A DNA stretch of 64,000 bases from Stappia sp. (GTDB taxonomy: Bacteria > Pseudomonadota > Alphaproteobacteria > Rhizobiales > Stappiaceae), in assembly GCA_002722295.1 (NCBI GenBank), contig PBLF01000028.1, positions 163,002 to 227,001 of the forward strand, written 5' to 3'. This document shows, piece by piece, positions 1-7,367 of this stretch (position 1 is the first letter of the stretch; every line of letters starts with the position of its first letter). The notes below the pieces were generated by a model. It worked only from the letters and a program-made list of their open reading frames with translations, made no database searches and had not been told where the DNA came from. Both the position numbers and the translations under genes were made by a program.

Positions 1-43
1 GAATGGCGAACATGTAGAAATGGGGATCCGAGATGGGGTGCAA
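1..43 (-). CDS. TauE/SafE (TSUP) family permease, N-terminal fragment, copy A
   Basis: Only the first 14 codons lie in the window, and the gene runs off the left edge. Read from 43 downwards the frame gives HPISDPHFYMFAI after a TTG start. This aligns with TPIADPMFYAFAV at the start of the complete TSUP gene at 36234. It is divergent from prpE A, as in copy B. The TTG start is inferred from alignment to the ATG of copy B, because neither nearby upstream ATG is in frame. The family is membrane transport of sulfonates, sulfite or other small anions; the substrate is unknown. Confidence 0.65.
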   Translation of the reverse strand, partial: MHPISDPHFYMFAI

Positions 44-144
44 GGGAAAGCCGGGGGTGAGGGGAAGTCATCATCTGGGCGCTTGTCGCCCGATGGCGGG
101 CCAGCGCCCGCAAGCGAGTTGTGACAGGCGCGGCGGCGCATGTC

Positions 145-172
145 TACGCAAACACCCCATTCGCCGAATGTC
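145..172 (+). promoter_or_regulatory. Conserved element upstream of prpE A
   Basis: A 28-bp stretch, beginning TACGCAAAC and ending CGAATGTC, lies between the divergent TSUP and prpE genes. It is matched at 36073..36100 in copy B with only two differences. The flanking sequence is clearly less conserved. GTTTGCGTA on the other strand loosely resembles TTTGCAAA-type sites of short-chain acyl-CoA regulators (PccR/RamB family), but only one half-site is seen. It may be an operator or promoter element for propionate genes. This is inference. Confidence 0.4.
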
Positions 173-307
173 TTAAGCCGCGTCTCTTGCCTTTCACCGC
201 CTTGAGGCGGCAGATACGCTCGACAGGAGCGACGGGCCGGCAAGCGGTCCGTGGCCGGGAGGGGAGGCCCGGCCGTCCGGCAAGCGAACGACGGGAGGAA
301 GCAAGCG

Positions 308-2221
308 ATGGCGAGCCGCTATCACGAGGTCTACGAGGCATGGCAGCGCGATCCGGAAGGGTTCTGGGCCGCGGCGGCGGCCGAGATCGACTGGATCAAG
401 CCCTTCGACAAGGTGTTCGACCCCGAGCTTGGCGGGTTCGGCCAGTGGTTCGCGGGCGCGGAGTGCAACACCTGCTACAACTGTCTCGACCGGCATGTGG
501 AGCGTGGACGTCCGGGGCAGCCGGCGATCATCTACGACAGCCCGATCACCGGCGCGAAGGCCGTCTACACCTATGAGGAGACGCTCGAGCGCGTGAACGC
601 GATGGCTGCGGTCCTGGCCGACAACGGCATCGTGAAGGGCGACCGCGTCATCATCTACATGCCGATGATCCCCGAAGCGGTGATGGCGATGCTCGCCTGC
701 GCCCGCCTGGGCGCGGTGCACTCGGTCGTGTTCGGAGGCTTCGCCGCCAACGAACTCTCGACGCGGATCGACGACGCGACGCCCAAGGCGGTGATCGCCG
801 CCTCCTGCGGCATCGAGCCGGGCCGGATCATTGCCTACAAGCCGTTGCTCGACGAGGCGATCCGCCTGTCCGACCACAAGCCGGAGGCATGCTTCGTGCT
901 TCAGCGCGAGCAGGCGCTGGCCGACCTCGAGGCGGGACGCGACCATGACCTGGGCGCGCTGATGGATGCGGCGATGACGGCCGGGCGCGAGGTTGCCTGC
1001 GTGCCGGTCAAGGCCACCGACCCGCTTTACATCCTTTATACGTCCGGAACGACCGGGCAGCCCAAGGGCGTGGTGCGCGACAACGGCGGGCACATGGTCG
1101 CGCTCAAGTGGAGCATGTCCAATCACTACGGCATCGAGCCGGGGGAGGTGTTCTGGGCCGCCTCCGACGTCGGCTGGGTGGTGGGCCATTCCTACATCGT
1201 CTATGCGCCGCTTCTGCACGGGGCGACCACCGTCGTCTTCGAGGGCAAGCCGGTGGGCACGCCCGACGCCGGCGTGTTCTGGCGGGTGATCGCGGAACAC
1301 AACGTGGCCGCGCTTTTCACCGCGCCGACGGCCTTTCGCGCGATCAAGAAGGAAGACCCGCAGGGCAAGCTGCTGGCGGAATACGACCTGTCGTCCTTCC
1401 GCACGCTGTTCCTGGCCGGAGAGCGTGCCGATCCCGACACTCTGCAATGGGCGGAGGACCAGCTCGGCGTGCCCGTGGTCGACCACTGGTGGCAGACCGA
1501 GACGGGCTGGGCGATCGTCGGCAATCCGGTGGGGCTCGGCCTGCTGCCGATCAAGCACGGCTCGCCGACGGTGCCGATGCCGGGATACGACGTCAGGATC
1601 CTCGACGATGCCGGACATCCGCTGCCGGCGGGAACCCTGGGCAACGTGGTGGTGAAGCTGCCGCTGCCGCCGGGCTGCCTGCCGACGCTCTGGCATGCGC
1701 CGGAGCGCTTTCACGCCAGCTATCTGGCCGAGTTCCCGGGCTACTACAAGACGGCGGACGCGGGCATCATGGACGAGGACGGCTACCTGTTCATCATGGC
1801 GCGCACCGACGACATCATCAACGTCGCCGGCCACAGGCTGTCCACGGGCGCCATGGAGGAGGTGCTGGCCAGTCATCCGGACGTGGCGGAATGCGCGGTC
1901 GTCGGCATCACCGACACGCTGAAGGGGCAGGCGCCCTGCGGCTTCGTGGTGCTCAAGGCCGGCGTGAACCGTCCGCACGAGGAGATCGAGGCGGAACTTG
2001 TGCGCCTGGTGCGCGAGCGCATCGGCCCGGTCGCGGCGTTCAAGCTGGCGCTCACCGTGGAGCGGTTGCCCAAGACGCGCTCGGGCAAGATCCTGCGCGC
2101 CACCATGCGCCAGATCGCCGACGGGACCGAGGTGCGCATGCCCGCGACCATCGACGACCCGGCCATCCTCGATGAAATCGAGGAGGCGCTGCGCGAGCGC
2201 GGCATCGTCACGGGCGGCTGA
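308..2221 (+). CDS. prpE: Propionyl-CoA synthetase, copy A
   Basis: AMP-forming acyl-CoA synthetase of 637 aa, predicted to activate propionate (possibly acetate) to the CoA thioester in the cytoplasm. It starts MASRYHEVYEAW with GGGAGGA just upstream; the same start context exists in copy B, so the longer upstream frame was not used. Visible motifs are the AMP-binding P-loop YTSGTTGQPKG (about residue 240), the WWQTETG core (about 395), the hinge region RTDDIINVAGHRLSTG, and the acetylatable-lysine motif PKTRSGK near the C-terminus. The length is typical for PrpE. A 155-nt gap and an SDR gene follow on the same strand. A second intact copy lies at 34022..35929. Confidence 0.93.
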   Translation: MASRYHEVYEAWQRDPEGFWAAAAAEIDWIKPFDKVFDPELGGFGQWFAGAECNTCYNCLDRHVERGRPGQPAIIYDSPITGAKAVYTYEETLERVNAMAAVLADNGIVKGDRVIIYMPMIPEAVMAMLACARLGAVHSVVFGGFAANELSTRIDDATPKAVIAASCGIEPGRIIAYKPLLDEAIRLSDHKPEACFVLQREQALADLEAGRDHDLGALMDAAMTAGREVACVPVKATDPLYILYTSGTTGQPKGVVRDNGGHMVALKWSMSNHYGIEPGEVFWAASDVGWVVGHSYIVYAPLLHGATTVVFEGKPVGTPDAGVFWRVIAEHNVAALFTAPTAFRAIKKEDPQGKLLAEYDLSSFRTLFLAGERADPDTLQWAEDQLGVPVVDHWWQTETGWAIVGNPVGLGLLPIKHGSPTVPMPGYDVRILDDAGHPLPAGTLGNVVVKLPLPPGCLPTLWHAPERFHASYLAEFPGYYKTADAGIMDEDGYLFIMARTDDIINVAGHRLSTGAMEEVLASHPDVAECAVVGITDTLKGQAPCGFVVLKAGVNRPHEEIEAELVRLVRERIGPVAAFKLALTVERLPKTRSGKILRATMRQIADGTEVRMPATIDDPAILDEIEEALRERGIVTGG

Positions 2222-2376
2222 GCGGGGCGGCCCGGCAGCCATCGACAGGGGCGGCGTCTCGCCCTATGGTCGCGGGCATCGGCCGGTTGTCCTCGGGCAC
2301 CGGCCGGACCCGTTTCAGGTACGCCCCGTCGCGGGCTGCCCGTCATGTCAAACGCTCTACACGCACGAGGATCCCA

Positions 2377-3168
2377 GTGTCCCTGGAAAACAAGGTAGCC
2401 ATCGTCACCGGCGCGGCCGGCGGCATCGGTCTTGCCATTGCACGCCGGTTCGTCGCCGATGGCGCGAAGGTCGTCATCGCCGACGTGGACGATCAGCGGG
2501 GCGAGGCCGCGGAAGCCGAGCTGAAGGCGCAGGGCGAGGCCCATTACGTTCATTGCAACGTCGCCGAGAAGCTCGACGTGCGCAATCTCGTCGCCGCGAC
2601 GCTCGACACCTTCGGTGACATCGACATCCTCGTGAACAACGCGGGCGTCGTGGTCGGCGGTGAACTGCTCGATCTCGACGAGGCGGACTTCGACCGTGTG
2701 CTCGGCGTCAACCTGAATGGCGCCTTCCTGTGCACCCAGGCGGTCGGCCGGCACATGGTCGACAAGGTGAAGGAAGGCGGCAAGCCCGGAGTCATCATCA
2801 ACATGTCTTCGGTGAACGCGGTCTTCGCGATCCCCAACCAGGTGCCCTATTCGGTGTCCAAGGGCGGGCTGAACCAGCTCACCAAGGTGTCGGCGCTGTC
2901 GCTGGCGCCGCACGGCATCCGGGTCAATGCCATCGGGCCGGGCTCGATCATGACCGACATGCTGGCCTCGGTGAACTCGGACAAGGCGGCGCGGGATCGC
3001 GTCCTGTCGCGCACGCCGCTCGGGCGCGTCGGAGACCCGTCCGAGATCGCCGGCGTCGCGGCCTTCCTGGCCTCGGACGACGCAAGCTACGTCACCGGCC
3101 AGACGATCTATGCCGATGGCGGGCGCCTGCCGCTCAACTACACGGTGCCGGTTCCGGACGAGGACTGA
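2377..3168 (+). CDS. SDR-family NAD(P)-dependent oxidoreductase, copy A
   Basis: 263-aa short-chain dehydrogenase/reductase of the FabG/3-hydroxyacyl type; the substrate is not determined. The Rossmann motif TGAAGGIG lies near the N-terminus, followed by NNAG, a catalytic Ser in MSSVNA and YSVSK. The C-terminus holds YVTGQTIYADGG. I chose a GTG start (VSLENKVAIVTG) because GAGG sits 6 nt before it in both copies. Copy A has no ATG at this position, and the ATG in copy B lies directly against the GAGG. The gene lies downstream of prpE on the same strand, suggesting co-transcription or shared short-chain acyl metabolism. It is convergent with the ABC gene across a strong terminator. Confidence 0.85.
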   Translation: MSLENKVAIVTGAAGGIGLAIARRFVADGAKVVIADVDDQRGEAAEAELKAQGEAHYVHCNVAEKLDVRNLVAATLDTFGDIDILVNNAGVVVGGELLDLDEADFDRVLGVNLNGAFLCTQAVGRHMVDKVKEGGKPGVIINMSSVNAVFAIPNQVPYSVSKGGLNQLTKVSALSLAPHGIRVNAIGPGSIMTDMLASVNSDKAARDRVLSRTPLGRVGDPSEIAGVAAFLASDDASYVTGQTIYADGGRLPLNYTVPVPDED

Positions 3169-3199
3169 TCGCGCCTCGCGAACCCGTTTCGAGACAGAC

Positions 3200-3236
3200 A
3201 GAAAGGGCCGGGCGATCGGATCGCCCGGCCCTTTCT
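3200..3236. terminator. Bidirectional terminator between SDR A and ABC A
   Basis: A perfect inverted repeat (arm AGAAAGGGCCGGGCGAT, tiny loop) flanked by A-rich and T-rich ends sits between convergent genes. A shorter hairpin occupies the equivalent place in copy B. Confidence 0.85.
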
Positions 3237-3262
3237 GTCATGATGGTTCAGCGTCGTCCGGC

Positions 3263-5092
3263 TCAGCCGGCGACGGAGCTTTCCCCGCGCGCGGCGTCGA
3301 AGGCCTGTGCGCCGCTCTGGAACTGCAGCCTTGCAAGCTTGGCGTAGAGGCCGCCGGCGGCGACAAGGTCTTCGTGCCGTCCGGTCTCGACGATACGCCC
3401 CTCGTCCATGACCACGATGCGGTCGGACTTGAGGACGGTGGCCAGGCGATGTGCGATCACAAGCGTGGTGCGGCCCTGCATGAGGCGTTCCAGCGCCTCC
3501 TGGACCAGCGTCTCGCTCTCCGCGTCGAGGGCGCTCGTCGCCTCGTCGAGAAGCAGCACCGGCGCGTCCTTGAGGATGGCGCGGGCAATGGCGATGCGCT
3601 GGCGCTGGCCGCCTGAAAGCGTCACGCCGCGTTCGCCGACGAGCGTGTCGTAGCCGTTCTCCAGCCTGGTGATGAAACCGTCGGCGGAGGCCAGGCGGGC
3701 CGCGTCCTCGATCTCGGCGCGGGCGGCGTCCGGCCGGCCGAAGGCGATGTTCTCGGCGATCGTCGTGCCGAAGATCACCGTGTCCTGCGGCACGAGGGCG
3801 ATCTGGCGGCGCAGGGCACGCGGATCGCAGGCGCGCAGGTCCGTTCCGTCGAGGCGGATCGTTCCCGAGGTCGGGTCGTAGAAGCGCATCAGCAGGTGGA
3901 AGAGCGTCGACTTGCCCGCGCCCGAGGGACCGACGACGGCCACCGTCTCGCCGGGCGCGATGTCGAGATCGATGCCGTTGAGAACCGGAAGGCCGGCCCC
4001 CTCGCCATAGGCGAAGGCGACCTGCTCGAAGGCGACGGCGCCGGTTGCGCGGTCCGGCAGGGCGACCGGATGTTCGGGGGCGGAGATCGCAGGCTTGACG
4101 CGCAGCAGCTCGGACAGGCGCTCGGCCGCGCCGGCGGCGAGCGAAATCTCGCCCCACACCTGGCTGAGCTCGCCGAGCGCGCCGGCCGCGAAGATCGAAT
4201 AGAGCAGGAACTGACCCAGCGCGCCGGCACTCATGCGGCCGTTGAAGACGTCGCTTGCGCCCACCCAAAGCACCGCCACAACGCTGGTGGCGATCACGAA
4301 GATTGCGAAAGCGGTGAGAAAGGCGCGCGCGAGAATCGCCTTGCGCGCGGCCAGGAAGGCCTCCTCCACGGAGCCGGCGAAGCGGCGGCCAGAATGCTCC
4401 TCGTTGGTGAAGGCCTGGAGCGTGCGCACGGCGCCGACGGTCTCGGTCGCATAGGCGGATGCCTCGGCGAGCGTGTCCTGTGCATGGCGCGAGCGGCGGC
4501 GCACGGAGCGGCCGAAGCCGATCAGCGGCAGCACGATCACCGGGATCGCCGCCAGCACGAACATGGACAGGCGCGGGCTCGACACGACCATCATGGCGGT
4601 GGCGCCGAGGAACATCACCAGGTTGCGCATGGCGATGGAGGCGCTGGCGCCGACGGCGGCCTTGATCTGCGTGGCGTCGGCGGTCAGGCGCGACAGGATC
4701 TCGCCGGACTTGGCGCTGTCGAAATAGCCCGGCGACAGGGTGACCACATGGGAGAAGACGTCGGAGCGCACGTCCGCGACGATGCGCTCGCCAAGCGTCG
4801 TGACCAAGTAGTAGCGCAGGGCCGAAAACACCGCGAGGCCGCCGGCCACGGCGACAAGGACGGTGAAGTAGTTGTTGACCAGCGACGGGTCGTCCGCGCC
4901 GAAACCGAAATCGATCATGCGGCGGATCGCGATCGGCAGCACGAGCGTCATGGCGGACGCGCCGACCAGGGCGAGCAGGGCAAGGGCCACCCGCATCCGG
5001 TAGCGCTTCAGATAGGGCAGGAACGCACCGAGGGGGCGAATGTCCCGGCGTCCGGGGCGGTCGGGGGCGGAGGAGGAGCCGTATCGGGACAC
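3263..5092 (-). CDS. ABC exporter half-transporter (TMD-NBD), copy A
   Basis: 609-aa ABCB/MsbA-like exporter with an N-terminal six-helix membrane domain (about residues 30-320) fused to a C-terminal ATPase. Walker A is GPSGAGKST, the signature is LSGGQRQR, and Walker B is VLLLDEATSALD, followed by an H-loop in VIAHRL. Such half-transporters dimerise in the inner membrane and export lipids or drugs; the substrate is unknown. I use a GTG start (VSRYGSS) preceded by AAGAGA, shared with copy B, which gives both copies exactly 609 aa. The 55 upstream in-frame residues are low-complexity and not conserved. It is divergent from rpmE. Confidence 0.88.
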   Translation of the reverse strand: MSRYGSSSAPDRPGRRDIRPLGAFLPYLKRYRMRVALALLALVGASAMTLVLPIAIRRMIDFGFGADDPSLVNNYFTVLVAVAGGLAVFSALRYYLVTTLGERIVADVRSDVFSHVVTLSPGYFDSAKSGEILSRLTADATQIKAAVGASASIAMRNLVMFLGATAMMVVSSPRLSMFVLAAIPVIVLPLIGFGRSVRRRSRHAQDTLAEASAYATETVGAVRTLQAFTNEEHSGRRFAGSVEEAFLAARKAILARAFLTAFAIFVIATSVVAVLWVGASDVFNGRMSAGALGQFLLYSIFAAGALGELSQVWGEISLAAGAAERLSELLRVKPAISAPEHPVALPDRATGAVAFEQVAFAYGEGAGLPVLNGIDLDIAPGETVAVVGPSGAGKSTLFHLLMRFYDPTSGTIRLDGTDLRACDPRALRRQIALVPQDTVIFGTTIAENIAFGRPDAARAEIEDAARLASADGFITRLENGYDTLVGERGVTLSGGQRQRIAIARAILKDAPVLLLDEATSALDAESETLVQEALERLMQGRTTLVIAHRLATVLKSDRIVVMDEGRIVETGRHEDLVAAGGLYAKLARLQFQSGAQAFDAARGESSVAG

Positions 5093-5318
5093 GCGGATGT
5101 CTCTTCTTCTGTGTGCGCGGGTGTGGTTTCGTGCGGCTCCGCCCGAGTGGGGGAACGCGCCGGGGATCCGTGCGGAACCGGAACCAGGCGCGGACCTTAG
5201 CCGCTTGCCCGCGTCAGGCCAACCGCTGCGCGACGGCGCCCTTGCGCGAAGCGACAAATGGGCGCAAGAGCAGAGCGGAACCCGCAGCGCCGGGACCGTC
5301 GCGAGACCGGCTGCGGCC

Positions 5319-5347
5319 TTGTGTTCCGGGCGCGGATGGGCTATAGG
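5319..5347 (+). promoter_or_regulatory. rpmE A promoter (sigma-70 type)
   Basis: -35 TTGTGT, a 17-nt spacer and -10 TATAGG lie about 230 nt before the rpmE start. Copy B has TTGTCT, 17 nt and TATAGG in the same place. Conservation of the two boxes and exact spacing despite a diverged spacer supports a real promoter with a long 5' leader. Confidence 0.6.
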
Positions 5348-5577
5348 CTCGCGCGCAAGGTTTCGGATCGTGTGCCGGTCAGGTGCGCGATCCGCTTTCG
5401 TTCATGCATCCGCAGACCGGTATCGCGCCTTCTTCATTGGCCGGGGGAGGCGGAACCCTGAGGATGCAGGGACGGGAACAGGACAAAACGGCATCGCGAA
5501 GCGCCGCGCCCCGCGCCGGCCTTCTCCGTCGACACGGACCCGTGCAGGCGGGATCGAGAACCACGGGAACGAAGAAG

Positions 5578-5802
5578 ATGAAGAAAGACATTCACCCCGA
5601 CTACCACACCATCAAGGTGGTCATGACGGACGGCTCCGAGTTCACCACCCGTTCGACCTACGGGGCGGAGGGCGAGTCGCTCCAGCTCGACATCGACCCG
5701 CGCACCCATCCGGCGTGGACCGGTGGCGACCGTCAGCTGATGGATCGCGGCGGCCGCGTCTCGCGCTTCAAGAACAAGTACGCCGGCTTCCTGGGCAACT
5801 GA
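5578..5802 (+). CDS. rpmE: 50S ribosomal protein L31, copy A
   Basis: 74-aa L31 of the alphaproteobacterial type. It starts [10 protein letters not shown] and carries HPAWTGG and the basic [10 protein letters not shown] tail. No CxxC zinc motif is present. The start ATG follows GAACGAAGAAG. It binds the 50S subunit near the central protuberance and bridges to the 30S head. Copy B (30494..30718) differs at four residues: positions 8, 23, 33 and 34. Two genomic L31 genes usually represent zinc and non-zinc paralogs. Here both are the same non-zinc type. Confidence 0.95.
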   Translation: MKKDIHPDYHTIKVVMTDGSEFTTRSTYGAEGESLQLDIDPRTHPAWTGGDRQLMDRGGRVSRFKNKYAGFLGN

Positions 5803-5807
5803 TCGGG

Positions 5808-5830
5808 AGCGTCCCGCTTCGGGACGCTCG
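5808..5830 (+). terminator. GC-rich hairpin after rpmE A
   Basis: GAGCGTCCC and GGGACGCTC form a perfect stem with a GCTTC loop directly after the rpmE stop. It has no T-run, so it is probably an mRNA-end stabiliser or part of a compound terminator with the next hairpin. Confidence 0.5.
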
Positions 5831-5856
5831 GGACAGCCCGGACAGGCAGTACATGC

Positions 5857-5890
5857 AAAAGACCCCCGGTCCGATGGGCCGGGGGTCTTT
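5857..5890. terminator. Bidirectional terminator between rpmE A and rcdA A
   Basis: AAAAGACCCCCGG pairs with CCGGGGGTCTTT between convergent rpmE and rcdA. Copy B has an equivalent terminator (30425..30459). Confidence 0.85.
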
Positions 5891-6019
5891 GCGTTCCTGT
5901 GCCCTTTCGCCACCGCGTTCACGCCCGGTGGGCGCATGTCGGGCGCATACAAGAACCCCGGCGCGGGACATCGGGTCCGGCCGGGGTTTCTGGATGGGGC
6001 AGTCCTTGTGCCGCGAGGC

Positions 6020-6562
6020 TTATCCGTCGAGGCGACCGGCGCCAAAGGCGGCGTTGAGGGCGTTGAGATGGGCGGCGACCGGATTGCGGGCCGAGACGGC
6101 CTCGGCCTGGCGACGGCTGTCCTGGATCATGCGGTCGATGTGCAGGATGCGCTCCTGCAGACGCACGGAGCGCTCGATCAGGGAGCGCAGCATCTCGGGC
6201 AGTTCCTCGAAGCCGGCGGCGCCGCTGTTGGGCGAGGCGCTGTCGAGGCGCACCTTGGTCTTCTCGCTGCCGGCCTGCTCGGGGGTCATCTCGCCTTCGT
6301 TCACGGCGCGCTGAAGCAGAAGCCAGGAGGCCATCTGCATCAGCCGTGTCGTCAGGCGCATGGATTCGGTGGCATAGGCAAGCGACGCGGCACGCGGAAG
6401 CGACTTGGATTCCACCCGGCCATCGCCGTCGAGATAGGCGGCGGTCTCCTCGACCAGGCCCATTCCGTCCCGGAAGAGGGTGCTGAAGGTCTCGGAATTG
6501 GCGAGCCGCTCGGCGAAGTCGATCATTCCCCCGCCTGACGTTGTTGCGTGCCGGTCCGTCAT
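6020..6562 (-). CDS. rcdA: DUF1465 protein, RcdA-like regulator of CtrA degradation, copy A
   Basis: 180-aa helical protein of the DUF1465 family. From family knowledge, Caulobacter RcdA belongs here: a three-helix adaptor that works with CpdR and PopA to deliver CtrA to ClpXP. The conserved core reads GLVEETAAYLDGDGR, then ATESMRLTTRLMQMASWLL, then QRAVNEGEM. I chose the second in-frame Met (MTDRHATTSG) because it makes both copies 180 aa. An sRNA gene lies upstream on the same strand, and the gene is convergent with rpmE. The RcdA name rests on recalled family membership, so functional confidence is moderate. Confidence 0.75.
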   Translation of the reverse strand: MTDRHATTSGGGMIDFAERLANSETFSTLFRDGMGLVEETAAYLDGDGRVESKSLPRAASLAYATESMRLTTRLMQMASWLLLQRAVNEGEMTPEQAGSEKTKVRLDSASPNSGAAGFEELPEMLRSLIERSVRLQERILHIDRMIQDSRRQAEAVSARNPVAAHLNALNAAFGAGRLDG

Positions 6563-6816
6563 ATGCCTGCGTCTCCTGTTCACACCTGCCTGTCGCGCCC
6601 GGCTGTCCTTCTCTCGCCTCTCCGCCGGCGGGCCCGTGCGAGGGGCGCTTCTGCCGGAGTGCGTCGCGGGACCATGTCCCGCATCGGGAGGGCGGCGGCC
6701 CTTGTTGTGCCGCTTTGAAACCGTGGTGCGTCTGTCGACCCTTGCGTCGCAAGCATCATGCCAGGATCCGACGGCAGATCCCGGCCACCCCCTCTGGATA
6801 CACCGGAGAGCGCGCC

Positions 6817-6912
6817 AAAAAAAGAGCCGCGGAGACCGCGGCTCGAAGTCATTAACAGGGAGGCGTCAAACAGAGTGGACAGGAGCCACTCGAAATCCAG
6901 ATCACTGGATAC
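6817..6912 (-). ncRNA. Putative trans-acting sRNA with CU-rich anti-Shine-Dalgarno motifs, copy A
   Basis: On the minus strand there are three stem-loops. Stem 1 is ATCCAG/CTGGAT. Stem 2 is GAGTGG/CCACTC with a CTCCTGT loop. A single-stranded segment containing GCCTCCCTG follows, and then a rho-independent terminator, GAGCCGCGG/CCGCGGCTC plus seven Ts. A 63-nt core is identical to copy B (29491..29585), whereas the surrounding DNA has diverged. Differences between copies fall only in hairpin loops and the terminator tip. Upstream TTAC-N7-TTAA and ATAACT are also conserved. CCUCC-type loops suggest pairing with ribosome binding sites. It may belong to a known alphaproteobacterial sRNA family; I could not name it. 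Confidence 0.75.
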
Positions 6913-6917
6913 CCACA

Positions 6918-6955
6918 GTTATGATTTGGAAAGCTTAATAAAAAGTAAATTATTA
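6918..6955 (-). promoter_or_regulatory. Conserved sRNA A promoter with CtrA-like site
   Basis: Minus-strand TTTACTTTTTATTAAGC contains TTAC-N7-TTAA, close to the CtrA box TTAA-N7-TTAA. It is followed by CATAAC as a likely -10, about 6 nt before the inferred RNA start. The same arrangement occurs at copy B. The CtrA reading is inference, since AT-rich promoters can match by chance. Confidence 0.4.
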
Positions 6956-7038
6956 AAAGTGTCGTGATTTCAATGGTTATTCCGCAACGTCCCCGCTTCC
7001 GATCCTTAAGTGAAAACAAGTAGTCACGGATGAAGTGT

Positions 7039-7233
7039 CTATTTTCGGAACACCGCGTCCGCTGCCGCCCGCACACCGCCACGTGTGGAGATCTCCGTCT
7101 CGGTGCGCGTGATCTCGGCCCTGAGCGCGAGAATCCGTGCTTCCAGTTCCTCCACGGACTGGCGGGACAGGTCCTCGCCAACGACCACCGTCGCCTGTGC
7201 GGGGCGCTGCGGGCCATCGAGGTCTTCGAACAT
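7039..7233 (-). CDS. DUF1192 small protein, copy A
   Basis: 64-aa protein of unknown function, DUF1192 family. It has a short disordered N-terminus, then GEDLSRQSVEELEARI and a coiled coil, ending in the invariant GGVRAAADAVFRK shared with copy B. The middle differs much more between the copies than in other duplicated genes. The start MFEDLDGPQR follows GGGAGGA. It is divergent from the quinone oxidoreductase over a shared promoter region and upstream of the sRNA and rcdA on the same strand. No function is known to me. Confidence 0.8.
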   Translation of the reverse strand: MFEDLDGPQRPAQATVVVGEDLSRQSVEELEARILALRAEITRTETEISTRGGVRAAADAVFRK

Positions 7234-7276
7234 GTCTTCCTCCCTTGCGTTCTGCCGCTGCCGACCGGGAAGAATG

Positions 7277-7327
7277 CTGTTCCGCCCCGACAAGGTCAAT
7301 TGTCAGGCCGGGCATGGCTGCTAAAAC
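7277..7327. promoter_or_regulatory. Overlapping divergent promoters, DUF1192 A / QOR A
   Basis: Plus strand: TTGTCA (7300), 16 nt, TAAAAC drives QOR. Minus strand: TTGACC (7299 downwards), 17 nt, CATTCT drives DUF1192. The two -35 boxes abut in GGTCAATTGTCA. Copy B keeps the junction (TTGACG/TTGTCA) and similar spacing, so the two transcription units probably compete or are co-regulated. Confidence 0.55.
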
Positions 7328-7367
7328 GGTCGGGAGGAAACACGCCAATCGAACCGGAGGACGTGCC

